Assembly (NCBI RefSeq): GCF_003056335.1
Contig: NZ_PYWA01000004.1
Location: 1 to 64,000 of the forward strand
Length of the DNA stretch: 64,000 nucleotides
Origin: Paracoccus indicus
Lineage (GTDB): Bacteria > Pseudomonadota > Alphaproteobacteria > Rhodobacterales > Rhodobacteraceae
Direction of reading: 5' to 3'
The translations under genes were made by a program, and so were the position numbers. The notes beneath the pieces are model-generated. The model did not search any database. It had not been told where the DNA came from and worked only from the letters and a program-made list of their open reading frames with translations. Below are positions 37,937 to 48,049 of this stretch, in pieces (the stretch's first letter is position 1; each line of letters starts with the position of its first letter).

Positions 37937-38874
37937 GCGTCGCGGTTCTTGGCGCAGGGGCCTTCGGAACCGCCTTGGCCGTGGCGCTGACCGCGAACGG
38001 TCCGGTGACGCTCTGGGGTCGCCAGATTGACTGGCAGGGCGAAAACCCCCGCCTGCCCGGCGTCGCCATGCCAGATACCCTGACCGTGACGCAGGACCTG
38101 GATGCAGCGCTGAAAGCCGAGCTGATCCTGCTGGCCCTGCCCGCGCAGGCGCTTGGCGGGTTCCTGTCGCTGCATGGCGCGAAACTGCAGGGCAAGCGTC
38201 TGGTCAGCACCGCCAAGGGGATCGATCTGGAGCGTTTGACCGGCCCCTCGGTCATGATTGCCGAGGCCTGCCCCAATGCCGTGGTCGCGGTGCTGACCGG
38301 ACCCTCCTTCGCCGCCGATATCGCGCGGGGCTTACCGACTGCGCTGACGCTGGCCTGCACCGACGACGACGCTGGCCGCGACATGCAGCAGGCGCTGTCC
38401 ACGCCCGTCCTACGCCTTTACCGCAGCAGCGACGTCACGGGCGCGGAACTGGGCGGCGCGTTGAAGAATGTCATGGCCATCGCGGCTGGCACGGTCATCG
38501 GCGCGGGTCTTGGCGGCAGCGCCCGCGCCGCCATCATCACCCGCGGCTTTGCCGAGATGACCCGCCTTGCCATCCATCTGGGCGCACGGCCCGAAACGCT
38601 GACCGGCCTGTCGGGCCTGGGCGATCTGACGCTGACCTGCACCTCGGCAGGGTCGCGCAACTTTCGCTTCGGCGCGGCGCTTGGGGCGGGCGAGGAATTC
38701 GACCCCTCGACCACCGTCGAAGGTGCAGCCACCGCCCGGGCGCTTGTCCGCCTGGCGGCACGCGACGATGTGGACCTACCCATCGCCACCATGGTCGCCC
38801 GTCTTGCCGAAGGCTCGGTTTCGGTGGAAAAAGCCATGGACCATCTGCTCAGCCGCCCCCTGAAGGAGGAATGA
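37933..38874 (+). CDS. gpsA: Glycerol-3-phosphate dehydrogenase [NAD(P)+]
   Basis: 313 residues. The N-terminal Rossmann motif is [31 protein letters not shown] and the catalytic Lys in [13 protein letters not shown] are present, as is the substrate loop [12 protein letters not shown]. It makes sn-glycerol 3-phosphate for phospholipids. It is coupled at both ends by 4-nt overlaps. Confidence 0.97.
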   Translation: MSVAVLGAGAFGTALAVALTANGPVTLWGRQIDWQGENPRLPGVAMPDTLTVTQDLDAALKAELILLALPAQALGGFLSLHGAKLQGKRLVSTAKGIDLERLTGPSVMIAEACPNAVVAVLTGPSFAADIARGLPTALTLACTDDDAGRDMQQALSTPVLRLYRSSDVTGAELGGALKNVMAIAAGTVIGAGLGGSARAAIITRGFAEMTRLAIHLGARPETLTGLSGLGDLTLTCTSAGSRNFRFGAALGAGEEFDPSTTVEGAATARALVRLAARDDVDLPIATMVARLAEGSVSVEKAMDHLLSRPLKEE

Positions 38875-39146
38875 TGCCCCTGTTCGCCGTGATCTGCCGG
38901 GACAAGCCCGGCGCCCTTGAAACCCGCCTTGCCAATCGCGACGCTCATCTGGCGCATATCCGCGACAGTGGCATCGTCACATACGCAGGTCCCTTCCTGC
39001 AGGACGGACAGATGTGCGGTTCGCTGGTCGTGCTGGACACCACCGACCTGGCCGCCGCACAAGCCTGGGCCGATGCCGACCCCTACAAGGCGGCCGATCT
39101 TTTTGCCTCGGTCGAGGTGATCGAATGGAAGAAGGTGGTCGGCTGA
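38871..39146 (+). CDS. YciI-like protein
   Basis: 91 residues, ferredoxin-like YCII fold. It begins [17 protein letters not shown] and has [20 protein letters not shown] with the conserved His, then the [19 protein letters not shown] block. The family includes small dehalogenase or hydrolase-like proteins without a defined task. The second Met is an equally good start. It is coupled to gpsA and to the EVE gene. Confidence 0.9.
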   Translation: MMPLFAVICRDKPGALETRLANRDAHLAHIRDSGIVTYAGPFLQDGQMCGSLVVLDTTDLAAAQAWADADPYKAADLFASVEVIEWKKVVG

Positions 39147-39565
39147 TGGCCTATTGGCTTTTCAAATCCGAACCCGACGTCTTTGGCTGGGACGATCTGG
39201 TCGCCAAGGGCGACGAGGGCGAGGAATGGGACGGTGTCCGCAACTACCAGGCGCGCAACATGATGCGGGCGATGGCGGTGGGCGATCTGGGCCTGTTCTA
39301 TCACTCCAATGTCGGGAAAGAGGCTGTCGGCATCTGCCAGGTCATCGCGCCCGCCCATCCCGACAGCAAGGCCGACGATCCGCGTTGGGAATGCGTCGAC
39401 ATCAAGGCCGTCCGCAAGCTGCCCCGCGCCATCACCCTGGAGGAAGCCAAGGCCGAACCGCGCCTTGCCGACATGGTGCTGGTCAACAACACCCGCCTCT
39501 CCGTCCAGCCCGTGTCCGAGGCCGAATGGGCCGTCATCATGGAACTTTCGGGCGATCAGGGCTGA
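39146..39565 (+). CDS. EVE-domain protein
   Basis: 139 residues, one EVE domain of the PUA/ASCH superfamily: [59 protein letters not shown] and the LVNNTRLSVQPV segment. EVE domains have an aromatic pocket thought to read modified bases in RNA or DNA. Many are fused to McrBC-type enzymes, but the free-standing form is widespread in alphaproteobacteria. Its ATG shares one base with the previous stop (TGATG). Confidence 0.93.
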   Translation: MAYWLFKSEPDVFGWDDLVAKGDEGEEWDGVRNYQARNMMRAMAVGDLGLFYHSNVGKEAVGICQVIAPAHPDSKADDPRWECVDIKAVRKLPRAITLEEAKAEPRLADMVLVNNTRLSVQPVSEAEWAVIMELSGDQG

Positions 39566-39608
39566 TCCTTCCCCACCCCCGCAACCCCTCCAACCATCAG
39601 AGGTCAAC

Positions 39609-39854
39609 ATGGCACAACGTCTGCATTTCGTCTTTGGCGGCGAACTGATCGACCCCCAGGGCACCCAGTTCCGCAACCCCGACGACATCCACATGGTCGG
39701 CATCTTTCCCGACTACAAATCCGCCTTCGCCGCATGGAAGGCCGAGGCGCAGCGCACCGTCGACAGCGCCCATACGCGTTACTTCATCGCGCATCTTCAC
39801 CGCCTGCGCGACGAGGAACGCGAAGTCAGCCCGACCGAGGAACTGGGCAACTGA
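39609..39854 (+). CDS. DUF4170-domain protein
   Basis: 81 residues beginning MAQRLHFVFGGELIDPQGTQF, with DDIHMVGIFPDYKSAFAAWK. This is a small soluble alphaproteobacterial family usually placed just before a Kdo-transferase-like gene, as here (1-nt overlap, TGATG). AGAGG is about 10 nt upstream. No biochemical role is known; its position suggests lipid A/Kdo metabolism. Confidence 0.85.
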   Translation: MAQRLHFVFGGELIDPQGTQFRNPDDIHMVGIFPDYKSAFAAWKAEAQRTVDSAHTRYFIAHLHRLRDEEREVSPTEELGN

Positions 39855-41035
39855 TGCCAGGGGCGGGGCTGGGACGACTTGCGCTGTGGTGGCATCTGCG
39901 CACCCGGCACGGGCTTGACCCCGCCCTGCCCGCCATCCCGGCCGGACAGGCGCCGGGGCTGGTGCTGCATGTCTCGGCCGACGCCGCGCGGGCCGAGGCG
40001 CAGATCCTGCGCCGCCTGACGCAGGCCGATCCGGACCTGCGCATCATCCGCATCCCCGATCCCGATGGCGATGACGCGGGCTGCGATCCGCAGGCCGCCG
40101 CCCAACTGCTGGATCGCGCCCACGCGGGCGTGGTGCTGCTGATCGGGTCCGATCTTCCCGCGGCCCTGATCGCTGCGGCCAACGCCCGCGACATTCCCGT
40201 GATTCTGGCCGAATGCCGCCTTCAGGCGCGTGATCTTGGATGGGGCGCACAGGCCGCGATGCGCCGTCAGCTGTTGTCGCGCATGGCGGCCATCATGCTG
40301 ACCGACAGCGCCAGCCTGCAAATCGCCCACCGCATGTCGCTGGACCGGTCGCGCATCGCCATGACCGGCCCCGTCTCGGAAATCCGCGAGCCGCTGCATT
40401 GTTCGGAAACCGAGCGCGTCTCGATGGCCCAGCAGATGAACGGCCGCCACGCCTGGTTCGCCGCCAGCCTGCCCCAGCCCGAGGAAGCCGCCGTCCTGGC
40501 CGCCCATCACGCGGCCCTGCGCCATTCGCATCGCGCGCTGCTGATCCTGGCCCCCCGCGACAGCGCCCGCATCGATCAGCTGGCGCTGGACATCGAGGCC
40601 TCGGGGATGATCGTCGCCCGCCGATCCGAGGATGAGGATCTGACCGACGAAGTTCAGGTCCTGCTGACCGACGGCCCGACGGAAATGGGCCTGTGGTATC
40701 GCCTGGCCCCGGTCAGCTTCATGGGCGGCACCCTGTCGGGCGAGGATACCGCCATGCGCCACCCCTTCGAACCCGCGGCGCTTGGATCGGCCATCGTGCA
40801 TGGTCCGCAATCGGGGCCTTTCGCCACCGAATGGCAGCAGCTGGACGGCGCGAATGCCGCCCGCCACGTCCGCACCCCCGAGGATCTGGCCGTCACCATC
40901 ACCGAACTGACCCAGCCCGAGATGATCGCCACCCTGGCCAGCAACGCCTGGACCGTCAGCACCGGCGGCGCGGATGTCGCCGTGACCATCGCCCGCGCGG
41001 TGCAATCCGCCCTGACCGAAAGGACCGCCCCGTGA
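39854..41035 (+). CDS. waaA: Divergent Kdo transferase-like glycosyltransferase (WaaA family)
   Basis: 393 residues, GT-B. The C-terminal half is clearly WaaA-like: [64 protein letters not shown]. The N-terminal half is eroded. The expected H-x-x-S-x-G-E acid site reads [11 protein letters not shown] (H39, no Glu after S-x-G) and the expected ESExWP loop reads GSDLPAA (98-104). It lies between DUF4170 and lpxK, which supports a lipid A role, but activity as a Kdo transferase is uncertain. Confidence 0.78.
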   Translation: MPGAGLGRLALWWHLRTRHGLDPALPAIPAGQAPGLVLHVSADAARAEAQILRRLTQADPDLRIIRIPDPDGDDAGCDPQAAAQLLDRAHAGVVLLIGSDLPAALIAAANARDIPVILAECRLQARDLGWGAQAAMRRQLLSRMAAIMLTDSASLQIAHRMSLDRSRIAMTGPVSEIREPLHCSETERVSMAQQMNGRHAWFAASLPQPEEAAVLAAHHAALRHSHRALLILAPRDSARIDQLALDIEASGMIVARRSEDEDLTDEVQVLLTDGPTEMGLWYRLAPVSFMGGTLSGEDTAMRHPFEPAALGSAIVHGPQSGPFATEWQQLDGANAARHVRTPEDLAVTITELTQPEMIATLASNAWTVSTGGADVAVTIARAVQSALTERTAP

Positions 41036-42021
41036 AGAAGGCCCCCGCGTTCTGGTTCCTCCGCCCACCCACCGCCAAGGCGCGGCTGCTGGCTCCGCTC
41101 GGCGCGGCCTATGCGGCGGCGACGGCGCGGCGGCTGGCAAAGGGCGCGCGGGCGCGGGTCGGCGTGCCGGTCATCTGCGTGGGCAACCTGAACGCGGGCG
41201 GCACCGGCAAGACGCCGACCGTGATCCATTTGCAGACCCTGCTGGCGGCCCGCGGGATCGAGGCGCATGTCGTCTCGCGCGGCTATGGCGGCAGCGCCAA
41301 GGGGCCGTTGCGGGTGATCGAATCGACCCATGACGCCGAACTGACCGGGGACGAGCCACTGCTGATGGCGGCCTTCGGCCCGGTCTGGGTCAGCGACGAC
41401 CGACTGGCTGGCGCGCGGGCAGCGGTCGCGGCAGGCGCGCAGGCGATCATCCTGGACGACGGCTTTCAGGACCCCGCGCTGACGCATGATCTGGGGATCG
41501 TGGTCGTCGATGCCGCCAAGGGCTTCGGCAACGGGCTGTGCCTGCCCGCCGGTCCCTTGCGCGAACCGGTGGCGCGCGGGTTGGCCCGCGCCGACCTGCT
41601 GTTGTCGATCGGCCCTGATACCGCGCAGGCAGGCTTTGCGACGCCCAAAGGCGCGCCCCCGCATCTGCGCGGTCAACTGGCCCCCTTGCAGACCGGCATC
41701 AACTGGCAGGGCCACCGCGTCCTGGCCTTTGCGGGCATCGGCCACCCCGAGAAATTCTTTGCCACCCTGCGCGATCTGGGCGCGGTCCTGATCCGGTCGG
41801 AGCCGCTGGAGGATCATCAGCCCTTCACCCAAAGCCTGCTGACACGGCTGGAAACCGAATCGCGGATGATGGGGGCGCAGCTGGTCACCACCGAAAAGGA
41901 TGCCGCCCGCCTGCCGCGGTCCTTCCGCATGAAGGTCATGGCGCTGCCCGTGCGCCTGTCGCTGGCCGATCCCGCGCCGCTGGATGCCGCGCTGGACGGG
42001 CTGTTTCCGCCGCAGGTTTGA
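41032..42021 (+). CDS. lpxK: Tetraacyldisaccharide 4'-kinase
   Basis: 329 residues from a GTG overlapping the previous stop (GTGA). LpxK phosphorylates the lipid A precursor at the 4' position on the inner membrane. The P-loop NAGGTGKT is at residues 54-61, and [18 protein letters not shown]-type (here [12 protein letters not shown]) and [11 protein letters not shown] motifs are present. The N-terminal hydrophobic helix anchors it. Confidence 0.95.
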   Translation: MKKAPAFWFLRPPTAKARLLAPLGAAYAAATARRLAKGARARVGVPVICVGNLNAGGTGKTPTVIHLQTLLAARGIEAHVVSRGYGGSAKGPLRVIESTHDAELTGDEPLLMAAFGPVWVSDDRLAGARAAVAAGAQAIILDDGFQDPALTHDLGIVVVDAAKGFGNGLCLPAGPLREPVARGLARADLLLSIGPDTAQAGFATPKGAPPHLRGQLAPLQTGINWQGHRVLAFAGIGHPEKFFATLRDLGAVLIRSEPLEDHQPFTQSLLTRLETESRMMGAQLVTTEKDAARLPRSFRMKVMALPVRLSLADPAPLDAALDGLFPPQV

Positions 42022-42047
42022 AATCCGGCGACGAATGCCGATATAGA
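42018..42047 (+). promoter_or_regulatory. Promoter for the 27-aa ORF and XpaC-family gene
   Basis: TTGAAA (42018-42023), 18-nt spacer, TATAGA (42042-42047), starting inside the lpxK stop region. Predicted transcription would begin about 25 nt before the small ORF. Confidence 0.6.
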
Positions 42048-42078
42048 AGCTGTCATTCACGCCCCCGAAAGGACGCCC

Positions 42079-42162
42079 ATGTCGCGCAACGCCCAAGCCA
42101 GGCTCAGCTTCTATCTGCTGTTGATGCTGACGCTCTATGCCTCGGTCGTGGGGGTGGGGTAA
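42079..42162 (+). CDS. 27-residue predicted membrane peptide
   Basis: A short polar basic N-terminus (MSRNAQARLS) is followed by one hydrophobic helix (FYLLLMLTLYASVVGVG) and a TAA stop. AAAGGA lies 6 nt before the ATG, a promoter lies 30 nt upstream, and the next gene starts 4 nt after the stop. These features favour a real microprotein, though its length alone gives weak coding evidence. It could be a partner of the membrane-associated XpaC-like protein that follows. Confidence 0.6.
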   Translation: MSRNAQARLSFYLLLMLTLYASVVGVG

Positions 42163-42166
42163 GGTC

Positions 42167-43147
42167 ATGGCGGAACGTTTCGGCGGGCGTTTCTCGCCCA
42201 AGGATCTGCTGCGCAACAACCTGCCCGGCGGTCCGGCCCTTCCCCCCACCCCGCGCCACCCGCATGAAGGGCGGCCCAAGTGGATCACGCTGGCCGCGAC
42301 GCCCTTCCTGCTGGGCGCGTTCTTCCAAGGTGCGACGGGTCTGGTCACCGATCTGGCAGCTTTCGGGCTGATCGCCAGCGGCATGTGGATGACCCGCGAG
42401 GGTCTGGTGGCGCAGGCTGCCTATGAAGCCCGCCGCGTCGCCCGCCGTCCCGCCATTCCGCGCAAGCTGTTCGGCGGCATCCTAGGCGGTGTCGGCCTGG
42501 GCATCGGCGCGGCCGAGCCGGGGCTTTGGGGACAAGCGGCGCTGGTCGGCGGTGCGGGTCTGGTCCTGCATCAGATCGGCTTCGGGCTGGACCCGATGCG
42601 CGACAAGGGCCGCGAGGGGATCGACAGCTTTCAGCAGGACCGCGCCCAACGCATGATCGACGAGGGCGAGGGCTATCTGGACCAGATGACTGATGCCATC
42701 GCCCGTGCGGGCGACCGTCGCCTGACGGCACGCGTGGACTTGTTCGCGGCCACCGTGCGGCATCTGTTCGACCGGGTACGGGACAATCCCGGCGCGTTGG
42801 CCTCGGCCCGGCGATACCTTGGCGTCTATTTGATGGGCGCGCGCGATGCGACGATCCGCTTTGCCGACCTCTATTCGCAGACGCAGGACGGATCGGCGCG
42901 GGCCAAGTACATGGCATTCCTGAACGACCTGGAAAAAGATTTCATTGCCCGGTCCGACCGGCTGCTGGACGGCGACCGTGATGCGCTGGACATCGAGATG
43001 TCGGTTCTGCGCGACCGGCTGGCCCGCGAAGGGCTGACGGGTGCCGCCACCGCGTCCCCGCCCGAAGACCCGCCCGCCCTGCAAAGCCAGGATGCGCAGA
43101 CCTTCGACGACCTGCTGAAGATGCCCCGGAAAGAACCTCGCCAGTAA
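42167..43147 (+). CDS. 5-bromo-4-chloroindolyl phosphate hydrolysis family protein (XpaC-like)
   Basis: 326 residues. Hydrophobic pairs at about 41-70 and 100-138 are followed by a helical XpaC-type domain (about 150-285; [63 protein letters not shown]). XpaC proteins are often next to telA (tellurite/anion resistance); telA is not here. The family name comes from an old screen and does not prove phosphatase activity. Its stop overlaps the truA ATG (TAATG). Confidence 0.82.
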   Translation: MAERFGGRFSPKDLLRNNLPGGPALPPTPRHPHEGRPKWITLAATPFLLGAFFQGATGLVTDLAAFGLIASGMWMTREGLVAQAAYEARRVARRPAIPRKLFGGILGGVGLGIGAAEPGLWGQAALVGGAGLVLHQIGFGLDPMRDKGREGIDSFQQDRAQRMIDEGEGYLDQMTDAIARAGDRRLTARVDLFAATVRHLFDRVRDNPGALASARRYLGVYLMGARDATIRFADLYSQTQDGSARAKYMAFLNDLEKDFIARSDRLLDGDRDALDIEMSVLRDRLAREGLTGAATASPPEDPPALQSQDAQTFDDLLKMPRKEPRQ

Positions 43148-43959
43148 TGCCTCGTTTTGCACTGAAGATCGAATATGACGGCGCGCCCTTCGCCGGGTGG
43201 CAGGCGCAGGCCGATCAACCCACCGTGCAGGGCGCCATCGAAAGCGCCTTGGCCAAGCTGGACCCCGGCTTTGCCGCAGGCGCCCGGATCGCCGCCGCCG
43301 GTCGCACCGATGCGGGGGTCCATGCCACGGGTCAAGTCGCCCATGCCGATCTGCTGCGGGACTGGGACCCCTTTCGCCTGTCCGAGGCGCTGAACTGGCA
43401 CCTGAAGCCCGCCCCCGTCGTGGTCCTGGCCGCCGCGCGCGTCGATGACGATTTTCACGCAAGGTTCTCGGCCCGTGAAAGGCGCTATACCTTCCGGCTG
43501 ATCAGCCGCCGTGCGCCCATGACGCATGAACTTGGCAATGTCTGGCAGGTGCTGTCGCCGCTGGATCTGGGCGCGATGCAGCAGGGGGCGCAGCATCTGA
43601 TCGGGCTGCACGACTTTACGACGTTCCGATCCTCGATCTGCCAAGCGAAAAGCCCGGTGAAATCCATCGACCAGATCACCATTCAAGAAATTCCCGTCCC
43701 GCATGGCACCGAGTATCGCTTCCACCTGCGGGCCCGGTCCTTCCTGCACAATCAGGTCAGATCCATCGTCGGCACGCTGGAACGGGTAGGCGCAGGGTCG
43801 TGGCACCCCGATCGCGTTGCCGAGGCGCTGGCCGCCTGCAACCGCGCGGCCTGCGGTCCGGTCTGCCCGCCGCAAGGCCTTTATCTGTCGGGGGTGGGTT
43901 ACCCGCGCGATCCGTTCGAGGACCCGGCCGCACGCGGCGACGGTCCGACCGGCGGATAG
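43147..43959 (+). CDS. truA: tRNA pseudouridine(38-40) synthase
   Basis: 270 residues. The catalytic Asp is D55 in [15 protein letters not shown]. The RNA-binding [19 protein letters not shown] and the early [12 protein letters not shown] motif are conserved. The last 61 nt overlap the 3' end of the sugar transferase on the opposite strand, and truA's C-terminal tail (about 20 residues past GYPRDPFE) is extra sequence. Confidence 0.96.
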   Translation: MPRFALKIEYDGAPFAGWQAQADQPTVQGAIESALAKLDPGFAAGARIAAAGRTDAGVHATGQVAHADLLRDWDPFRLSEALNWHLKPAPVVVLAAARVDDDFHARFSARERRYTFRLISRRAPMTHELGNVWQVLSPLDLGAMQQGAQHLIGLHDFTTFRSSICQAKSPVKSIDQITIQEIPVPHGTEYRFHLRARSFLHNQVRSIVGTLERVGAGSWHPDRVAEALAACNRAACGPVCPPQGLYLSGVGYPRDPFEDPAARGDGPTGG

Positions 43960-44744
43960 GATCTGCCGCGCTTGCGACGACGCGGGCGTTCGTCCTTGCG
44001 GGCGATGACGATCTTCAGCGTGCTCCACAAGATCCACAGATCCAGCCGCAGCGAGCGGTGGCGCTGATAGATCAGGTCGATCTTCAGCTTGGCGGGCAGG
44101 CAGCGGCGGTAATAGGCCGCCTCGGTCGCGCGGGCCGATTTGCAGCGTGCCAGGATGCGGTCCTCGTGGCGGTGATAGATCAGCGTCGCCAGTCCCGTGA
44201 CGCCGGGACGGCTGTGCAGCACCTGCGCATAGACGGCCGGGAAGCGTTCGACGTATTCGCGCAAGGGCGGGCGGGGTCCGACGAAGCTCATGTCGCCCAG
44301 CAGGATGTTGAACAGCTGCGGCAGCTCGTCGATGCGCGACCGGCGCAGGAAGCGCCCCATCGGCGTGATGCGCCATGACTTGTGGGCACCGGTGGCGCCG
44401 AAATCGCCCTCCTCGCACAGCATGGTGCGGAACTTCCACTGGGTGAAGGGGCGGTCGGGCGTCTTCATCCGGTGGGCGGCATAGAAGATCGGGCGGCCCT
44501 GCAGAATCAGCAGAATGACCGCGACGACCAGCATGACCACCGACAGCGGCACCAGCAGGAACAGGGCGAAGGAAATGTCGAACAACCGCTTGGAAACGGG
44601 CATGGGATTGACGCCGGGGGCGGATGCCTCGCCGATGAACCATGCCATCTTGGGGGCAGTCAGCACATTCAGCTGCGCCGCGTCGGCCTTGTCCCAGTCA
44701 TGGTGGATCGTCACGATACCGTCCGTTTCCAATGTTGCATGCAA
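43899..44744 (-). CDS. Undecaprenyl-phosphate sugar-phosphate transferase (bacterial sugar transferase)
   Basis: 281 residues. The polyprenyl-phosphate hexose-1-phosphate transferase core (PF02397) begins [20 protein letters not shown], with one membrane helix at about 55-80, the basic [15 protein letters not shown] motif, and [25 protein letters not shown]. It would start an exopolysaccharide or glycan repeat on the lipid carrier. The N-terminal 45 residues are soluble and unlike longer WcaJ types. The start is a TTG inside a perfect TTGCATGCAA palindrome and is uncertain. No other polysaccharide gene is adjacent. Confidence 0.85.
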   Translation of the reverse strand: MHATLETDGIVTIHHDWDKADAAQLNVLTAPKMAWFIGEASAPGVNPMPVSKRLFDISFALFLLVPLSVVMLVVAVILLILQGRPIFYAAHRMKTPDRPFTQWKFRTMLCEEGDFGATGAHKSWRITPMGRFLRRSRIDELPQLFNILLGDMSFVGPRPPLREYVERFPAVYAQVLHSRPGVTGLATLIYHRHEDRILARCKSARATEAAYYRRCLPAKLKIDLIYQRHRSLRLDLWILWSTLKIVIARKDERPRRRKRGRSYPPVGPSPRAAGSSNGSRG

Positions 44745-44873
44745 AGAACCCTAGATCGGCTAGCACAGCTTGCATACGATGAAAACGGGGCGGGCGGTTT
44801 CCCGCGCAATCACTTGCGCCAGCATGGCAGTTCGGCCACTGTTCGGGGAAATTGACAGGACACATCCGGGAAG

Positions 44874-45329
44874 ATGCGTAAATTTCTTGTCCTTCTGGAC
44901 GACAGCATGGAATGCCTGAACGCCATGCGTTTCGCGGCGATGCGGGCATCCAACACCGGCGGCGCGGTGGTCATCATGTCGGTGGTCAACACCGACGACA
45001 TCCAGCATGGCTTTGGCGTGGCCGACCTGATGCGCGCCGAGGCCCGCGAGAGGATCGAGGCGCATTTCGAGGTCTTTGCCAAATGGATGCGGTCCCGCGC
45101 CAAGATCGAGCCCGAGCTGGTGATCCGCGAGGGCGACCCCGCCGAGGAACTGCTGGCCCAGATCGCCGAGGACGGCCAGATCGGCGTCGTCGTGCTGGGG
45201 CTGAACGGCGACAAGGGCGGGACGAACCCCGTGCTGTCACGGATGCTGCGCGATGCAATGGACCTTCCCTGCGCCATCACCCTGGTGCCGGGCGATCTGT
45301 CCAAGGAGCGGCTGGAGGCGATCACCTGA
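44874..45329 (+). CDS. Universal stress protein
   Basis: 151 residues, UspA fold: MRKFLVLLDDSMECLNAMRFAAMRA, VVIMSVVNTDD, and the nucleotide-site-like VLGLNGDKGGTNPVLSRMLRDAMDLPCAITLVP. The G-x2-G-x9-GS ATP motif is imperfect, so ATP binding is uncertain. It diverges from the sugar transferase over 129 nt. TTGACA at 44852 lies too close to the start to serve as its -35. Confidence 0.88.
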   Translation: MRKFLVLLDDSMECLNAMRFAAMRASNTGGAVVIMSVVNTDDIQHGFGVADLMRAEARERIEAHFEVFAKWMRSRAKIEPELVIREGDPAEELLAQIAEDGQIGVVVLGLNGDKGGTNPVLSRMLRDAMDLPCAITLVPGDLSKERLEAIT

Positions 45330-45362
45330 TCGCAGCCTGCCCCGACGGCCTGCCCCGACGGC

Positions 45363-45391
45363 TTGACCCAAGGCCCGCCCGTCGCCATATC
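45363..45391 (+). promoter_or_regulatory. Putative promoter of the nfu-tsaB-rimI operon
   Basis: TTGACC (45363-45368), 17-nt spacer, CATATC (45386-45391), 20 nt before the ATG. A 13-bp unit GCCTGCCCCGACG is tandemly repeated twice immediately upstream (45335-45360). Confidence 0.5.
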
Positions 45392-45411
45392 AGGCTCAAA
45401 GGAGCTGCCCC

Positions 45412-45972
45412 ATGTTCATCCAGACCGAGACCACCCCGAACCCAGCCACGCTGAAATTCCTGCCCGGCGAGACGGTGCTTGGCAGCGGCACGGCCGATTT
45501 CCCCTCGCCCGACACCGGGGCAAGCTCGCCCTTGGCGCGTCGCATCTTTGCGGTCGAGGGGGTCACCGGCGTCTTCTTGGGCCGTGATTTCGTGACCGTC
45601 ACCAAGGCGGACGACCAGCCGTGGGATCACCTCAAGCCCTCGGTTCTGGGCGCCATTATGGAGCATTTCCAGTCCGGCGCCCCCGCCATCGAAGGCGATG
45701 CGCCGCAGAGCGCGGGCCATGCCGCCCATGACGGCCCCGACAACGAGATCGTCGGCCAGATCAAGGAACTGCTGGACACCCGCGTCCGCCCTGCCGTGGC
45801 GCAGGATGGCGGCGACATTACCTTCCACGGCTTTGATCGCGGCATTGTCTACCTGCACATGCAGGGGGCCTGCGCGGGCTGCCCGTCCTCGACCCTGACG
45901 CTGAAGATGGGCATCGAGAACCTGCTGCGCCACTATATCCCCGAGGTGATCGAGGTCCGTCCCGTTGCCTGA
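45412..45972 (+). CDS. NifU-like Fe-S carrier (Nfu1 type)
   Basis: 186 residues. The N-terminal Nfu domain opens MFIQTETTPNPATLKFLPGE; a linker at 90-108 leads to the C-terminal NifU domain with the cluster-binding C154-x2-C157 in MQGACAGCPSST. This is the mitochondrial Nfu1-type architecture that carries 4Fe-4S clusters to client enzymes. GGAG precedes the ATG. Its stop lies inside the start of tsaB. Confidence 0.93.
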   Translation: MFIQTETTPNPATLKFLPGETVLGSGTADFPSPDTGASSPLARRIFAVEGVTGVFLGRDFVTVTKADDQPWDHLKPSVLGAIMEHFQSGAPAIEGDAPQSAGHAAHDGPDNEIVGQIKELLDTRVRPAVAQDGGDITFHGFDRGIVYLHMQGACAGCPSSTLTLKMGIENLLRHYIPEVIEVRPVA

Positions 45973-46561
45973 TCGACTGACCCTTGGGTTCGACACATCG
46001 GCCGCGCATTGCGCGGCCGCTTTGTTGCGTGGTGACCGGGTTCTGGTCCAGCGCCGGGAAGAGATGACAAAGGGGCAGGCCGAACGGCTGATGCCCCTGT
46101 TGGAGGAGGTGCTGGCCGAGGCGGGCGTCAGCTGGCGCGACATCGACGTCATCGGCGTCGGCACCGGGCCGGGGAACTTCACCGGCGTGCGCGTTGCGGT
46201 GGCGGCGGCGCGGGGCCTTGCGCTGTCGCTGAAGATCCCCGCCATCGGCATCGGCGCGACGGAAGCCGCGGCGCATGATCTGCCCCGCCCCTGCCGCATC
46301 GTGATCCCGACCCGGGGCGCCGAGGTGATCTGGCAGGATTTCACCGCGGAGGGCAGCGAGGGGGGCCGGCCGCAGCAAGCTGCGACCGGCGCGCTGCCGC
46401 CCGGCCCCACGCCGGCTGCGCCGGCGGTCCCGACCGCCGTGGCCATCGCGCAGCTGGCGGCGGCGCGTGCGGACACCCCCGCCCCGCGCCCGGCGCCGAT
46501 CTATCTGCGCGCTGCCGATGCGGCACCCGGCCGTGACACACCGCCCCTCATCCTGCCATGA
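45965..46561 (+). CDS. tsaB: tRNA threonylcarbamoyladenosine biosynthesis protein TsaB
   Basis: 198 residues from a TTG overlapping the nfu stop by 8 nt. The N-terminal ASKHA motif is LGFDTSAAHCAAALL; VIGVGTGPGNFTGVRVAVAAARGLA is diagnostic. It is the non-catalytic partner of TsaD. The C-terminal half is short and Ala/Pro-rich compared with the first half. It is coupled by 4 nt to rimI, as in many genomes. Confidence 0.92.
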   Translation: MPDRLTLGFDTSAAHCAAALLRGDRVLVQRREEMTKGQAERLMPLLEEVLAEAGVSWRDIDVIGVGTGPGNFTGVRVAVAAARGLALSLKIPAIGIGATEAAAHDLPRPCRIVIPTRGAEVIWQDFTAEGSEGGRPQQAATGALPPGPTPAAPAVPTAVAIAQLAAARADTPAPRPAPIYLRAADAAPGRDTPPLILP

Positions 46562-46980
46562 AGACCGTCGACCGGCTGGCGGCGCTTCACGCGCGTTGCT
46601 TCACCACCCCCCGCCCTTGGAGCGCCGCCGAATTCATGGGCCTTCTGGACAGCCGCGGCTGCTTCCTGCTGGATGACGACCACGGCTTTCTGCTGGGCCG
46701 CGCCATCGCCGGAGAGGCCGAGCTGCTGACGCTGGCCGTCGATCCGGAGGCGCGGCGCATGGGCGCGGGGCGTCGGCTGGTTGCCCGTTTCGCCAGCACC
46801 GCGCAAGCGATGGACGCAGATGACGCCTTTCTGGAGGTCGCATCCAACAACCTTGCGGCACGGGCGCTCTATTCCGGCACGGGCTGGGTGGAAGCCGGGA
46901 TCAGACCGCATTATTACGGCCCCCGAACGAATGCCATCGTGATGCGCCTGACGCTGCGTGCCGCCCAGAAAGGCGGTTGA
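46558..46980 (+). CDS. rimI: GNAT acetyltransferase, RimI-like
   Basis: 140 residues. The acetyl-CoA loop is in ARRMGAGRRLVARF (R/Q-x-x-G-x-G/A), preceded by EAELLTLAVDPEA and followed by EVASNNLAARALYSGTGW. RimI acetylates the N-terminal Ala of S18. Position after tsaB supports the name over other GNATs. Confidence 0.88.
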   Translation: MKTVDRLAALHARCFTTPRPWSAAEFMGLLDSRGCFLLDDDHGFLLGRAIAGEAELLTLAVDPEARRMGAGRRLVARFASTAQAMDADDAFLEVASNNLAARALYSGTGWVEAGIRPHYYGPRTNAIVMRLTLRAAQKGG

Positions 46981-47059
46981 CCGGCACAGACCGATGCGCC
47001 CTAATCGCGCTATCAGCAGGGCTGTCTGAATCGCCCGCAAAAACAGGATGAGGTTACGA

Positions 47060-48048
<989 letters not shown>

Positions 48049-48049
<1 letters not shown>

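Noticed and set aside
44852..44857. TTGACA just before uspA as a -35 element
   Set aside because: It lies 17 nt from the start codon, so the -10 would fall inside the gene.
45335..45362. 13-bp tandem repeat before the nfu gene
   Set aside because: Only two units, in a short GC-rich gap; probably replication slippage rather than a functional array.
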